From the NCBI GenBank assembly GCA_963811265.1, contig CAWEQS010000026.1, positions 744,001 through 808,000 on the forward strand: a DNA stretch of 64,000 bases, given 5' to 3'. Positions 52,407 through 61,614 of the stretch are shown piece by piece (positions within the stretch are counted from its first letter, which is position 1; each line of letters opens with the position of its first letter). The notes under the pieces are model-generated. The model saw only the letters and a program-made list of their open reading frames with translations, searched no databases and was not told the DNA's origin. The position numbers and the translations under genes are program-made. This DNA comes from JAOUJD01 sp963811265. GTDB lineage: Bacteria > Pseudomonadota > Gammaproteobacteria > Burkholderiales > Burkholderiaceae_F.

Positions 52407-54366
52407 CTACGCCGCAAGCGGCTCTTGGCTGGTCACATCGTCGACGCGCGCCCGCGCACCGATTTCGCGGATGCGGTCGGCCAGACGCTTGACCTCGGCG
52501 AGCTTGCCGTGCGCGTCCTCGAGCGCCTCCTCCAGTTCGGCGATGCGATCGTCGAGCGAACCTTGCGCGTCGCGGATCTTCGCCACGGACTCGGCGCGCT
52601 TCTTGAGCTGGTGAGCGCTGCTCGCGCACCTGCATCTCGAGGGGCGGCAGAAGCGACTTCACCCACGCCTCGGCGTCCCGCTCGGCGGCGGAGAACACCT
52701 CGCGCGACTTCGACACGACCGTGTCGAAGAACCGCTGCATCAGCGCCCACTTGTCCGTCGTGAGCACCGCGAGCGCGCCGAACTGCGAGCGGTACGCCGC
52801 CTCGGTGCGTTCCACTTCGGCGATGTAGGTGTCGAGCGAGAACGACATCGGCGGCGACAGGCTCCAGCCCAGCTCCTCGGCGAACCGCCGCTGCACGCCG
52901 ATGACCATCTGTTCGATCTCGAGGGTCTTGGCATTGGCTTCGCGCAGCATGTCGCGCAGGCCCGCGAAGTAGGCCTTGACGGCCGTGGACAGCTGGAGGG
53001 ACAACTGGCTGTGCTTCATCCGGCTGCGCGTCGCGAGCACGTGGTCCCTCAGGGCGCTGACGCGCAGCGGCTTGAACATGTCTTCGGAAAGCCGCGACAG
53101 GACGGCGCGCGCGGCCACGATCCTTCGCACCACGTCCTCGAACTCGCGCTGCTCCGCGTACGCGCGGCGCGTCATCCGCTCGATCGAGCTCTGGTTCTTG
53201 CCCTGAAGTGAGCGAAGCTCGTACAGCTGCTCGATCACGCCGCGCTCGCGCGCCGACAGCGCCTGCCGGGCGTCCGACACCACGCGGTCGGCGGCCGTCA
53301 CGGTCTGGTCGCGGACGATCTTCTGCTTGGCTGGCACCAGGAGTTCGATCAGCGCTTCCTCGAGCCGCGGCAGCCGGCTCGCCCGAAGCAGGTCGTCGTC
53401 GGCCTGCACCTTGGCGACGAGGCCCTTCTGCGCCGACACCGGGAACACGCGCGTCGGCTCCAGGTCGAGGGTGGTCGCCACGGCCTGGACCTGGCGCCCG
53501 ATCTCGCGCTCGATCTCGTCCGTCGTCTTCAACGGATCCCACAGCCCGTCGATCTTGTTCAGGACAGCGATGTGGTTGCGATGACCCGCGTCGCCGACGA
53601 CCTGCCGCCAGACGTCGAGGTCGCTGCGAGTGACGCCGGTGTCTGCCGCGAGCACGAACAGCACCGCGTGCGCGTTCGGAACGAGCGAGAGCGTCAGTTC
53701 CGGCTCCGCCCCGATCGCGTTCAGGCCCGGCGTGTCGAGGATCACGAGCCCCCGCTTCAGCAGCGGATGCGGGAAATTGATGATGGCGTGGCGCCACTTC
53801 GAGATCTCGACCATGCCGCTCGCGTCGATGGCGACGGCCTGGTCGGGATCGTCGGGATCGAACAGCCCGTAGCCGCGCGCCTCGTCGACGGTCACCAGGA
53901 CGGTTTCGGCAACCATCTTGAAGGCGTCGAGCATGCCGTCCGGCGACCCCGTGTCGACCGGAAACACGTTCCACTCGTGGGCGAGCCGCTTGAAGTCGGA
54001 CGTCGATCCGGCCCGGGCGCGGGTCTCGATCGGCAGCGCGCGTATGCACGGCGGCAACGTCGCGTCGTACAGCAGTTCGGTCGGGCACATCGTCGTGCGT
54101 CCCGCGGCCGACGGGAGCACGCGCTTGCCGTACTCCGCGAAGAAGATCGCGTTGATCAGCTCGGACTTGCCGCGGGAGAACTCGGCGACGAACGCGATGA
54201 CGAGCTTGTCCTCGGCAAGGCGATCGAGCGCGAGGTCGAGGCGCCGCCCGACGTCGCCCTCGAGCATCTGGGTCTCGCTCATCCACTGGCGCAGGTCGAC
54301 GATCGCCTTCGCCAGCGAATCGCGCCAGTTGCCGTATTCCTCGAATCGGGACGCCAGGGGAGCCAT
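52407..54366 (-). CDS. Bacterial dynamin-like GTPase, 3' frameshift
   Basis: About 652 residues after frame repair. GTPase motifs: P-loop AEFSRGKSE (residues 61-69, first Gly replaced by Ala), switch I TTMCPTE, G3 DTPGL and G4 NKID. The middle and C-terminal parts are helical stalk, with no obvious transmembrane pair. Near 52614 one extra base breaks the frame. Removing it turns EQRSPAQEA into EQRHQLKKRAESVAKIRD and opens a coiled coil to the stop at 52407. Bacterial dynamins remodel membranes; the role here is unknown. It lies between mutY and mutM, same strand. Without repair the frame would run out of coiled coil into nonsense overlapping mutY. Confidence 0.82.
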
Positions 54367-54495
54367 GGTTGCAGCGGGTCGCGGTGAACGCACGGCCCGA
54401 GCGCAATCTATAGCACGCGACCTCTGCGCGGCACAGTCACCCGAATGCAGAAGCAGAGGCCGATTGACGTGCGACTTCGCTCGACCGGCCTGGAC

Positions 54496-55329
54496 TCAGC
54501 GGCGCTGGCAACGGCGGCAGTAGTACGTGGCGCGCTGGCCCTGCACGATGCGCGCGATCTCGCCGCCGCAGACCCGGCACGGCTGGCCGGCGCGCTCGTA
54601 GACGAACGCGTCGAGCATGAAGTAGCCCTCGGCTCCATCGGCGCCGACGAAATCCCGAAGCGTGCTGCCGCCCACCGCGATCGCTTCCGTCAGCACTTCG
54701 CGAATCGCGGCAGCGAGTCGTTCGCAGCGCGCCGGCCCGAGGCGCCTCGCTGCGAGCTTAGGGTTGATGCCGGCACGAAACAGGCTCTCCGAGGCATAGA
54801 TGTTCCCCACGCCGACGACGACGTCGCCGGCCAGCAGGACCTGCTTGATGGCCGCCGACCGGCCGCGCGTGCCGCGATAGAGCCAGCCGCCGCCGAACCG
54901 CGGATCGAACGGCTCGATCCCCAGCCCGGCGAGCAGCGGGTGGGAGTCCACGGGTCCGTCTTCCAACGGGTGCCACAGCAACGCGCCGAAGCGCCGCGGA
55001 TCGGTCAGGCGAAGGCAGTCTTCCGCGAACAGCAGGTCGGCATGGTCGTGCACTCCCGCGGCAGGAACGCCGCGGCAGCGGGGCAGGACGCGCCAGACGC
55101 CGGACATGCCGAGATGGGAGATCAGCACCCCGGCGGGCAGTCGCCACAAGAGGTACTTTCCGCGCCGGTCGATGCGCTCGACCCGCTGGCCGACGAGGCG
55201 GCTCGCGAGATCGACGGGAACCGGCCAGCGCAGCCGCCGGTCGCGGATCACGACGTCTTCGATCACGCGGCCTTCCGCGTGGGGCGCGAGGGCCCGCCGG
55301 GTGACCTCGACTTCGGGCAGTTCAGGCAC
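54496..55329 (-). CDS. mutM: Formamidopyrimidine-DNA glycosylase
   Basis: 277 residues. N-terminal PELPEVE supplies the catalytic Pro and Glu after Met removal. Lys58-type residue in RRGKYLLW, then GVGNIYASE with helix-two-turn-helix, and a C-terminal zinc finger CRVCGG...YYCRRC. It removes 8-oxoguanine and formamidopyrimidines. Upstream of the dynamin-like gene and divergent from the TPR gene, the usual betaproteobacterial mutM-TPR-lolB order. Confidence 0.97.
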   Translation of the reverse strand: MPELPEVEVTRRALAPHAEGRVIEDVVIRDRRLRWPVPVDLASRLVGQRVERIDRRGKYLLWRLPAGVLISHLGMSGVWRVLPRCRGVPAAGVHDHADLLFAEDCLRLTDPRRFGALLWHPLEDGPVDSHPLLAGLGIEPFDPRFGGGWLYRGTRGRSAAIKQVLLAGDVVVGVGNIYASESLFRAGINPKLAARRLGPARCERLAAAIREVLTEAIAVGGSTLRDFVGADGAEGYFMLDAFVYERAGQPCRVCGGEIARIVQGQRATYYCRRCQRR

Positions 55330-55427
55330 GCGCGACCCCGCAGTCCGCCTTGCATCGTTCTGTTAATGTGCAACGTATCTTCATCGCCCCTCGCCACCGG
55401 CCGTGCTTCGCCGCCGTGGCCGTCCTG

Positions 55428-57230
55428 ATGCCCGAATCCCAGCTTCACCCGGCGCCGTTCGTCGTCCGCACCGCACGCGTCCTCGCCAGTGCCGTGGTCC
55501 TTGCGATTCTAGGTTGCGCGAGCCCCGGATCCCGCGCGAGCGATGGCGGCATGGTCCTTGCGCAGACGGCACCGGCACCCGCCGCCCCAGTCGAACCCGC
55601 AAGGGCAGACGACGTCCCGGACATCGACCTGTCCGGCGCGCTGCTGTACCAGCTGATGGCAGCGGAGGTCGCGGCCCAGCGCGGGGAACTCGGCACCGCG
55701 TACGCCGTGTACCTCAAGCTTGCCCGCGACACGCGCGATCCGCGGCTCGCGCGACGCGCCACCGAACTCGCGCTGCAAGGCCGCGCGCTCGGCGAGAGCC
55801 TCGAGGCGGCGAAGCTGTGGCACGAACTCGCGCCGCGCTCGAGCGAAGCGGGCCAGACGGTGGCGATGCTGTACGCGGCCAGCGGCAAGTTCGACGACGC
55901 GTATGCGATCTTCAGCGAGCAACTGAAGTCGGCGACGCAACCCGCGGAAGAACTGGGACGCATCCAGCGCGCGCTGACGCGCAGCCAGGATCGCGCAGGC
56001 GCCTTCGCGCTGCTCGAGCGGCTCGCGCAGCCCTACGGCAAGACGGCCGAAGTGCGGCTGGTGCTCGCCAACGGCGCGCAGGCGGCCGGGCTGAACAGCC
56101 GCGCGATCGAGGAAGCGAAGGCCGCCGTCGACCTCGCCCCGGATTCGGAGCGCGCCGCGCTGACCGCCGCACAGTTCATGCAGGCCAGCGACCGCCGCGG
56201 CGCCCTGGAGGTGCTGGCGCGCCACCTGGAACGAAACCCGAAGGCGACCGATCCGAGGCTGGCATATGCGCGCCTGCTCATCGCCGACAAGCAGTACGCA
56301 GCCGCGCGCGGTCAGTTCGAACGCCTGCTGCAGGCGGACCCGAAGAATCCGACTCTCGTCTACTCGATGGCGCTGCTTTCGATGCAGGGCAACCTCAAGG
56401 CCGATGCGCGCACCTACCTGCAGCGGTATCTCGCCCTGCTCGCGGAGCCGGGCAACGAGGAGCGCGATGCCGACAGCGCGTACCTGAACCTCGCGCAGCT
56501 CGCCGAGGACGACCGTCAGTACGCCGAGGCCTTGAAGTGGCTGCGCAAGGTCGAAGGCGGCGAGGAGTACCTGCCCGCGCGCCTGCGCGAAGCGTCCGTG
56601 CTCACGAAGATGAACCGGCTCGAGGACGGCCGGAAGGTCCTGCGCGACATCAAGCCGCAGTCGGACGACGAACGCGTCCAGCTCGTGATCGCGGAGGCGC
56701 AGTTGCTGCGCGAAGCGAAGCGTCACGAGGATTCCTACGCGATGCTCGCGGAGGCACTCGCGAAGAGTCCGGACAACCTGTCGCTGCTGTACGACACGGC
56801 GATGGCGGCCGAGCGCACCAACCGGCTCACCGAAATGGAGCAGCACCTCCGGCGCGTGATCGAGCTCAAGCCGGACTATGCGCACGCCTACAACGCGCTC
56901 GGGTACTCGCTCGCCGATCGGAACATACGACTGCCGGAGGCGCTCCAGCTGATCGAGAAGGCGCACGAGCTCAGCCCCTCCGATCCCTACATCCTCGACT
57001 CGCTCGGGTGGGTCTACTTCCGCATGGGCGACCTGAAGCGGGCGCGCGAGCACCTCCAGCGCGCCTATGACGAGAAGCCGGAGGCCGAAGTGGCAATCCA
57101 TCTCGCGGAGGTGCTGTGGGCGTCCGGCGACCAGAATGGCGCGCGCAAGCTGCTGCGCGAAGTGCGATCGCAGGAGCCGGGCAACGAACTTCTCAAGTCG
57201 ACCATCGCCCGCCTTCGCATAGGACTGTAG
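55428..57230 (+). CDS. TPR-repeat lipoprotein
   Basis: 600 residues from ATG 55428 (an in-frame 55350 start is possible). Signal peptide with lipobox LAILGC (Cys about 30), then an Ala/Pro-rich linker and about 500 residues of tetratricopeptide helices. The last repeats (AYNALGYSLADRNIRLPEALQLI, DSLGWVYFRMGDLKRAREHL) are most regular. Conserved just upstream of lolB in betaproteobacteria, so a role in outer-membrane protein or lipoprotein handling is plausible but not shown. lolB starts 2 bases after its stop. Confidence 0.88.
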   Translation: MPESQLHPAPFVVRTARVLASAVVLAILGCASPGSRASDGGMVLAQTAPAPAAPVEPARADDVPDIDLSGALLYQLMAAEVAAQRGELGTAYAVYLKLARDTRDPRLARRATELALQGRALGESLEAAKLWHELAPRSSEAGQTVAMLYAASGKFDDAYAIFSEQLKSATQPAEELGRIQRALTRSQDRAGAFALLERLAQPYGKTAEVRLVLANGAQAAGLNSRAIEEAKAAVDLAPDSERAALTAAQFMQASDRRGALEVLARHLERNPKATDPRLAYARLLIADKQYAAARGQFERLLQADPKNPTLVYSMALLSMQGNLKADARTYLQRYLALLAEPGNEERDADSAYLNLAQLAEDDRQYAEALKWLRKVEGGEEYLPARLREASVLTKMNRLEDGRKVLRDIKPQSDDERVQLVIAEAQLLREAKRHEDSYAMLAEALAKSPDNLSLLYDTAMAAERTNRLTEMEQHLRRVIELKPDYAHAYNALGYSLADRNIRLPEALQLIEKAHELSPSDPYILDSLGWVYFRMGDLKRAREHLQRAYDEKPEAEVAIHLAEVLWASGDQNGARKLLREVRSQEPGNELLKSTIARLRIGL

Positions 57231-57232
57231 CG

Positions 57233-57835
57233 ATGGCGGCATCGTGGCCGCGACTTGGCGCGGGCGTCGCGCGATCGACGGCCGTGCGCTGGCTGATCGT
57301 TCTGTTCGCCACCCTCCTGGCGTCATGCGCCACGGCGCCGGAGGCGACTCCCGACCGCGTCCACACCGGGCGCTTTTCTGCGGTTGCCACCCAGGGCGAC
57401 AGGCGAGAGAGCGTCTCTGGACGATTCAGCATGGAGGTGCGCGGCGATCGCCGGCGCATCGATCTCGCGACGCCGCTCGGCACGACGGTCGCGCGCATCG
57501 AGGTCGGCCCCAACGGAGCGAGCGCGAACGGCCCCGGGATGCAGGAAGCGCGCGGGCCTGATGCCGATGCGCTGGCCGAGCAATTGCTCGGATGGCGACT
57601 CCCGGTCAGCGGCCTGTCCGACTGGATCGAGGGCCGGCCCGTGCCGTCCCGCCCCGCCCGGGTGGAACGCGACGGGAGCCGGCTGGCGCTCATCGAGCAG
57701 GATGGCTGGACCGTGCGGCTTGCCGAAACCTTCCCGGCATCGGATCGCCCACGTCTCATCATCCTCGAACGCGCCGCTTCACCGCCTGCTCCGGGAGTGG
57801 TCCTGCGGCTCGTCGTCGACGATCCCGCCGCCTGA
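57233..57835 (+). CDS. lolB: Outer-membrane lipoprotein insertion protein LolB
   Basis: 200 residues. Signal peptide and lipobox LLASCA (Cys about 32), then a LolB-type beta-barrel half-shell (GRFSAVATQGDRRESVSGRFSM, GWRLPVSGLSDWIEGRP, VPSRPARVERDG). It receives lipoproteins from LolA and inserts them in the outer membrane. LolB is weakly conserved; the GWRLPV..L.DWI signature and position between the TPR gene and ispE carry the assignment. Confidence 0.93.
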   Translation: MAASWPRLGAGVARSTAVRWLIVLFATLLASCATAPEATPDRVHTGRFSAVATQGDRRESVSGRFSMEVRGDRRRIDLATPLGTTVARIEVGPNGASANGPGMQEARGPDADALAEQLLGWRLPVSGLSDWIEGRPVPSRPARVERDGSRLALIEQDGWTVRLAETFPASDRPRLIILERAASPPAPGVVLRLVVDDPAA

Positions 57836-57909
57836 GCCCGAAGGAGCGACCATGCGGGGCCGAGGCCACACGCCGCGGGCCTTGACCGCCCGGCCGCTAA
57901 CATGAGCGC

Positions 57910-58764
57910 ATGGAGTCCGCGCTCGGCCTGCCCGCCCCTGCCAAGCTGAACCTCTTCCTGCACGTGACCGGCCGTCGCGCGGACGGCTATCACGCGCTGC
58001 AGACCGCGTTCCAGCTGATCGATCTCGCGGACTGGCTGGATTTCGAGCGACGCGCCGACGGGCAGATCGTGCGCGAAGGAGACCTGCGCTGGGACGCCGG
58101 CGACGACCTGGCAGTGCGCGCGGCACTGGCGCTGCGGCAGTCGACCGGTTGCCGGCTCGGCGCTTCGATCCGGGTGACGAAGCACATCCCGGCCGGCAGC
58201 GGCATGGGCGGAGGATCGTCGGACGCCGCCACCACGCTGATCGCCCTCAACCGCCTGTGGGGACTCGGCCTCGCCCGCCCCGACCTCGCCGCGATCGCGC
58301 TGCCGCTGGGTGCGGATGTGCCGTTCTTCCTGCACGGCACCAACGCGTTCGCCGAAGGCGTTGGCGAGGAATTGCACACTGTGGCAACCCCGCCCGCGTG
58401 GTACGCGGTGATCTGGCCTCAAGTGCATGTTTCCACTCGGGAAATCTTCTCGGACCCCGGTTTGACACGAAATACCAAACCCACGAAAATAGCGGACTTT
58501 TCTGTCGCAGTCGGGCTCCTTCCGCAGACACTTTTTGGCGCCAACGACCTGGAACCGGTCGCGCGGCGTCGTTTCCCCGAGATCGAACAGGCCGTAGCGC
58601 ACCTGCAGCGCCACGGGCCGGCGCGAATGACGGGATCCGGGTCGGCAGTCTTCGCGCCGATGGCGTCGTCGGACGAAGCGCGAAACGCGGTGGCAGAGTG
58701 CACGCCCCAATGGCAACGCTGGGCCGTGCGAGGATTGAGCGAACACCCGCTCGCGGCCTGGTGA
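57910..58764 (+). CDS. ispE: 4-Diphosphocytidyl-2-C-methyl-D-erythritol kinase
   Basis: 284-residue GHMP kinase of the MEP isoprenoid pathway. PAPAKLNLFLHVTGRRADGYH at the start holds the substrate Lys and His; the ATP loop is PAGSGMGGGSSDAA; MTGSGSAVFA lies near the C-terminus. The ATG at 57910 fits the family start. A small drop in GC near 58480-58530 is visible but the frame is intact. Confidence 0.96.
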   Translation: MESALGLPAPAKLNLFLHVTGRRADGYHALQTAFQLIDLADWLDFERRADGQIVREGDLRWDAGDDLAVRAALALRQSTGCRLGASIRVTKHIPAGSGMGGGSSDAATTLIALNRLWGLGLARPDLAAIALPLGADVPFFLHGTNAFAEGVGEELHTVATPPAWYAVIWPQVHVSTREIFSDPGLTRNTKPTKIADFSVAVGLLPQTLFGANDLEPVARRRFPEIEQAVAHLQRHGPARMTGSGSAVFAPMASSDEARNAVAECTPQWQRWAVRGLSEHPLAAW

Positions 58765-58823
58765 GGCGCAGGCGGGTGCGATCAAGGCAGTGGCAGCGCC
58801 GGAATCTCTTGAAGGTTTAGCGC

Positions 58824-58900
58824 TGGGGAGTCGCCAAGCTGGTTAAGGCAGCGGATTTTGATTCCGCCATTCGAGGGTTCGAATCCTTCCTCCCCAGCCA
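58824..58900 (+). tRNA. tRNA-Gln (anticodon TTG)
   Basis: 77 bases including an encoded CCA. The acceptor TGGGGAG pairs with CTCCCCA. The D-arm has GCTGGTTAAGGC, the anticodon stem GCGGA/TCCGC encloses TTTTGAT with TTG at positions 34-36, and the T-arm contains GGGTTCGAATCC. The location between ispE and prs is its conserved betaproteobacterial place. Confidence 0.98.
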
Positions 58901-59070
58901 CACAACAGGCCCCGTCGAGACGGGCATCGTGGCCGCCGGAATGTCGACGACGCATTGTGTCGGTGGGCATTCCGGCGAGTTTGTTTCAGCGCGTGCGCCG
59001 AGGCGGCCGGCCACGCACGGGGTGAGCGGCGATTGCCGCTGCACAGGGAGCCGCGGACGCGGTGTCAACC

Positions 59071-60030
59071 ATGGCCTTGCTGGTCCCTGACAACCTGATG
59101 GTGTTCACGGGCAACGCGAATCCGCGTCTCGCCCAGACGGTCGCCCAGCACCTGAACATCCGGCTTGGCAAGGCGCAGGTGTCGAAGTTCTCGGACGGCG
59201 AGGTGATGGTCGAGTTGTTCGAGAACGTCCGCGGCAAGGACGTCTTCGTGCTGCAGTCGACCTGCCAGCCGACCAACGACAACCTGATGGAACTGATGAT
59301 CATGGTCGACGCGCTGAAGCGCGCGTCGGCCGGACGCATCACCGCCGCGATTCCGTACTTCGGCTACGCGCGACAGGACCGTCGCCCGCGCAGCGCGCGC
59401 GTGGCGATCAGCGCCAAGGTCGTGGCGAACATGCTGCAGGTGGCGGGCGTGAACCGCCTGCTGGTGATGGACCTGCACGCCGACCAGATCCAGGGCTTCT
59501 TCGACATCCCTGTGGACAACATCTACGCGGCACCGATCCTGCTGGGCGACATCTGGAAGCACAACTACGACAACCTGGTTGTGGTGTCGCCGGACGTGGG
59601 AGGCGTGGTGCGCGCCCGCGCGATCGCCAAGCGCATGGACGCCGAACTGGCGATCATCGACAAGCGACGTCCGCGCGCGAACGTCGCCGAGGTGATGCAC
59701 ATCATCGGCGAGGTCGAGGGTCGCAACTGCGTGATCATGGACGACATGGTCGACACGGCGAACACGCTGTGCCAGGCCGCCCAGGCCCTGCGCGAGCGCG
59801 GCGCGCAGCGCGTGATGGCGTATGCGACGCACCCCGTCCTGTCGGGCAAGGCCATCGAGCGGCTCAACAATTCGGTGCTGGACGAACTCGTCGTCACCGA
59901 CACGATCCCGCTGTCGGACGAGGCGCAGGCATGCAAGAAGATCCGCCAGTTGTCGTGTGCGGCGCTGTTCGGCGAGACGATCTCGCGCATCGCGCGGGAG
60001 GACTCGGTGAGTTCGCTCTTCATTGAATAG
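59071..60030 (+). CDS. prs: Ribose-phosphate pyrophosphokinase
   Basis: 319 residues from ATG 59071; a GTG at 59062 would add three. It makes PRPP from ribose 5-phosphate and ATP. Family hallmarks are FTGNANPRLAQ, SDGEVMVEL, the flexible YFGYARQDRRPRSARVAIS, metal-binding MDLHADQIQGFFDIPVDN, VSPDVGGVVRARA and the PRPP loop VIMDDMVDTANTL. Two hairpins directly after the stop terminate the transcript. Confidence 0.97.
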   Translation: MALLVPDNLMVFTGNANPRLAQTVAQHLNIRLGKAQVSKFSDGEVMVELFENVRGKDVFVLQSTCQPTNDNLMELMIMVDALKRASAGRITAAIPYFGYARQDRRPRSARVAISAKVVANMLQVAGVNRLLVMDLHADQIQGFFDIPVDNIYAAPILLGDIWKHNYDNLVVVSPDVGGVVRARAIAKRMDAELAIIDKRRPRANVAEVMHIIGEVEGRNCVIMDDMVDTANTLCQAAQALRERGAQRVMAYATHPVLSGKAIERLNNSVLDELVVTDTIPLSDEAQACKKIRQLSCAALFGETISRIAREDSVSSLFIE

Positions 60031-60032
60031 GC

Positions 60033-60060
60033 GGGCAAAAGTACAAACCTGCTTTTGCCC
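60033..60060 (+). terminator. First hairpin after prs
   Basis: Perfect 9-bp stem GGGCAAAAG/CTTTTGCCC around a 10-base loop, beginning 3 bases after the prs stop. No T-run follows, so it may act with the stronger terminator 12 bases downstream or stabilise the mRNA end. Confidence 0.55.
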
Positions 60061-60071
60061 GATCTGATTGG

Positions 60072-60105
60072 AAAAAGTCCGCTGGCGAAGCCAGTCGGAC
60101 TTTTT
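60072..60105 (+). terminator. Intrinsic terminator between prs and rplY
   Basis: Stem AAAAAGTCCG-CTGGC pairs with GCCAG-(T)-CGGACTTTTT, 15 bp with one bulged T and a GAA loop, A-run on one side and T-run on the other. It can work in both directions. Confidence 0.9.
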
Positions 60106-60135
60106 GAAGGCAAGGGCAACGCAAATGCGGAGCCT

Positions 60136-60158
60136 TCGACGCGGATGGTCCGCGTCGA
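60136..60158 (+). promoter_or_regulatory. Hairpin in the rplY leader
   Basis: Perfect 10-bp stem TCGACGCGGA/TCCGCGTCGA with a 3-base TGG loop, 53-75 bases upstream of the rplY ATG. Ribosomal protein genes are often controlled by the protein binding its own leader. This stem, or its resemblance to a 5S rRNA element, could serve L25 autoregulation. That is inference. Confidence 0.4.
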
Positions 60159-60210
60159 GCAAACGGCAGTGGTGACTGGTCGCGGTCCGCTGCCACAACT
60201 GGAGAAGCAG

Positions 60211-60903
60211 ATGAAAGTCGTAGCAACCACACGAAACGCGCAAGGGACGGGTGCGAGCCGCCGTCTGCGCCACCTGGGCAAGGTGCCCGGAGTCCTGTAC
60301 GGCGGCAAAGCCGACGCCCAGGCGATCGAGGTCGACCACAACAACCTCTTCCACGCGCTGCGCAAGGAGAAGTTCCACGCCTCGATCCTCGACATGGAAC
60401 TCGACGGCAAGAGCGAGCGCGTGCTGCTGCGCGCGTTCCAGATGCACCCGTACAAGCCGCAGGTGCTGCACATCGACTTCCAGCGCGTCTCCGAGGACCA
60501 GAAGATCCACATGCGCGTTCCCCTGCACTTCGTGGGCCAGGAGAACTCGCCGGCGGTCAAGGTCGCGGGCGGCCTGATCAGCCACGTGATGTCCGAGATC
60601 GACGTGGCGTGCCTGCCGAAAGACCTGCCGGAGTTCATCGAAGTCGACCTCTCCGACCTCAAGGCGCACGAGACCGTTCGAGTGCTGGACCTGAAGCTTC
60701 CGTCCGGCGTCTCTCCGGTGCTGAAGGGCAAGGAGAACCCGGTCGTCGCGGCAGTCAGCACGCACGGCGAAGCGGCCGAAGAGGAGGTGGCGGCTGCGCC
60801 GGCCGCTGCCGATGTGCCGGCAACCGCCCAGAAGGCACCGCCCCCGGCTGCCGAGGCCGCCAAGGGCGGCAAGGAAGCCAAGGGCGGCGACAAGAAGAAG
60901 TAA
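60211..60903 (+). CDS. rplY: 50S ribosomal protein L25/general stress protein Ctc
   Basis: 230 residues, the long Ctc-type L25. The N-terminal 5S-rRNA-binding beta-barrel (about 1-90, TGASRRLRHLGKVPGVLYGG) is followed by the Ctc C-terminal domain (about 95-190) and a low-complexity Ala/Glu/Lys-rich tail. Start ATG 60211 preceded by GGAG. It follows prs after a terminator and precedes pth, the conserved order. Confidence 0.96.
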   Translation: MKVVATTRNAQGTGASRRLRHLGKVPGVLYGGKADAQAIEVDHNNLFHALRKEKFHASILDMELDGKSERVLLRAFQMHPYKPQVLHIDFQRVSEDQKIHMRVPLHFVGQENSPAVKVAGGLISHVMSEIDVACLPKDLPEFIEVDLSDLKAHETVRVLDLKLPSGVSPVLKGKENPVVAAVSTHGEAAEEEVAAAPAAADVPATAQKAPPPAAEAAKGGKEAKGGDKKK

Positions 60904-60993
60904 TCCGCCTGAAGCCGGCGCCGGGCAGGCGCTGGCGCTGCGGCACAATCGGGCCCGTTGTCGAAGTTCGGCAACGGGCCTTTTCTTTGCACG

Positions 60994-61600
60994 ATGACAG
61001 ACACCATCGACCACAGCGCGCGGATTCGCCTGATCGTCGGGCTCGGCAACATCGGGCCGGAGTACGCGGATACACGGCACAACGCGGGCTTCTGGTTCGT
61101 CGACGCTGTCGCCGGCGACCTCGGCGCGCGCTTCGCGCACGAACGCAAGTTCCAGGGCGATGTCGCGCGCGCGAAGGTGGGCGGCACCGAGCTGTGGCTG
61201 CTGAAGCCGTCGACCTACATGAACCGGTCCGGACAGTCCGTCGTCGCGCTCGCGCTGTTCTACAAGATCCTCCCCCACCAGATCCTGCTCGCGCACGACG
61301 AACTCGACCTGCCGCCCGGCAGCATCAAGCTGAAGCTCGGGGGCGGCACCGCGGGACACAACGGATTGAAGGACACGCAGGCGCGGCTGTCGACGCCCGA
61401 GTTCTGGCGGCTGCGAATCGGCATCGGGCATCCCCGCGAGCTGCAACTCGAGCAGGACGTCGCCGACTTCGTGCTGCACCGTCCGCGCAAGGAAGAAGCG
61501 ACCCTGATCGACGTCGGCAATCGAACGCGGCCAGGGCATCGTCGACCACCTGGTCGGCGGCAGGTTCGAAGCAGCGATGCTGAAGCTGCATACGCGCTGA
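60994..61600 (+). CDS. pth: Peptidyl-tRNA hydrolase, one-base frameshift near 3' end
   Basis: About 201 residues after repair. It recycles peptidyl-tRNA and is normally essential. Motifs: IVGLGNIGPEYADTRHNAGFWFVD with the catalytic His and Asn, LKPSTYMNRSGQSV, the catalytic Asp in LAHDELDLPPG, and KLGGGTAGHNGLKD. At about 61514 one extra T breaks the frame. Removing it changes LIDVGNRTRPG to LIDAAIERGQGIVDHLVGG and reaches the stop at 61598-61600. As written the frame instead runs on into the patatin-like gene. Confidence 0.92.
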
Positions 61601-61614
61601 AGTTCCGCGCTGGC

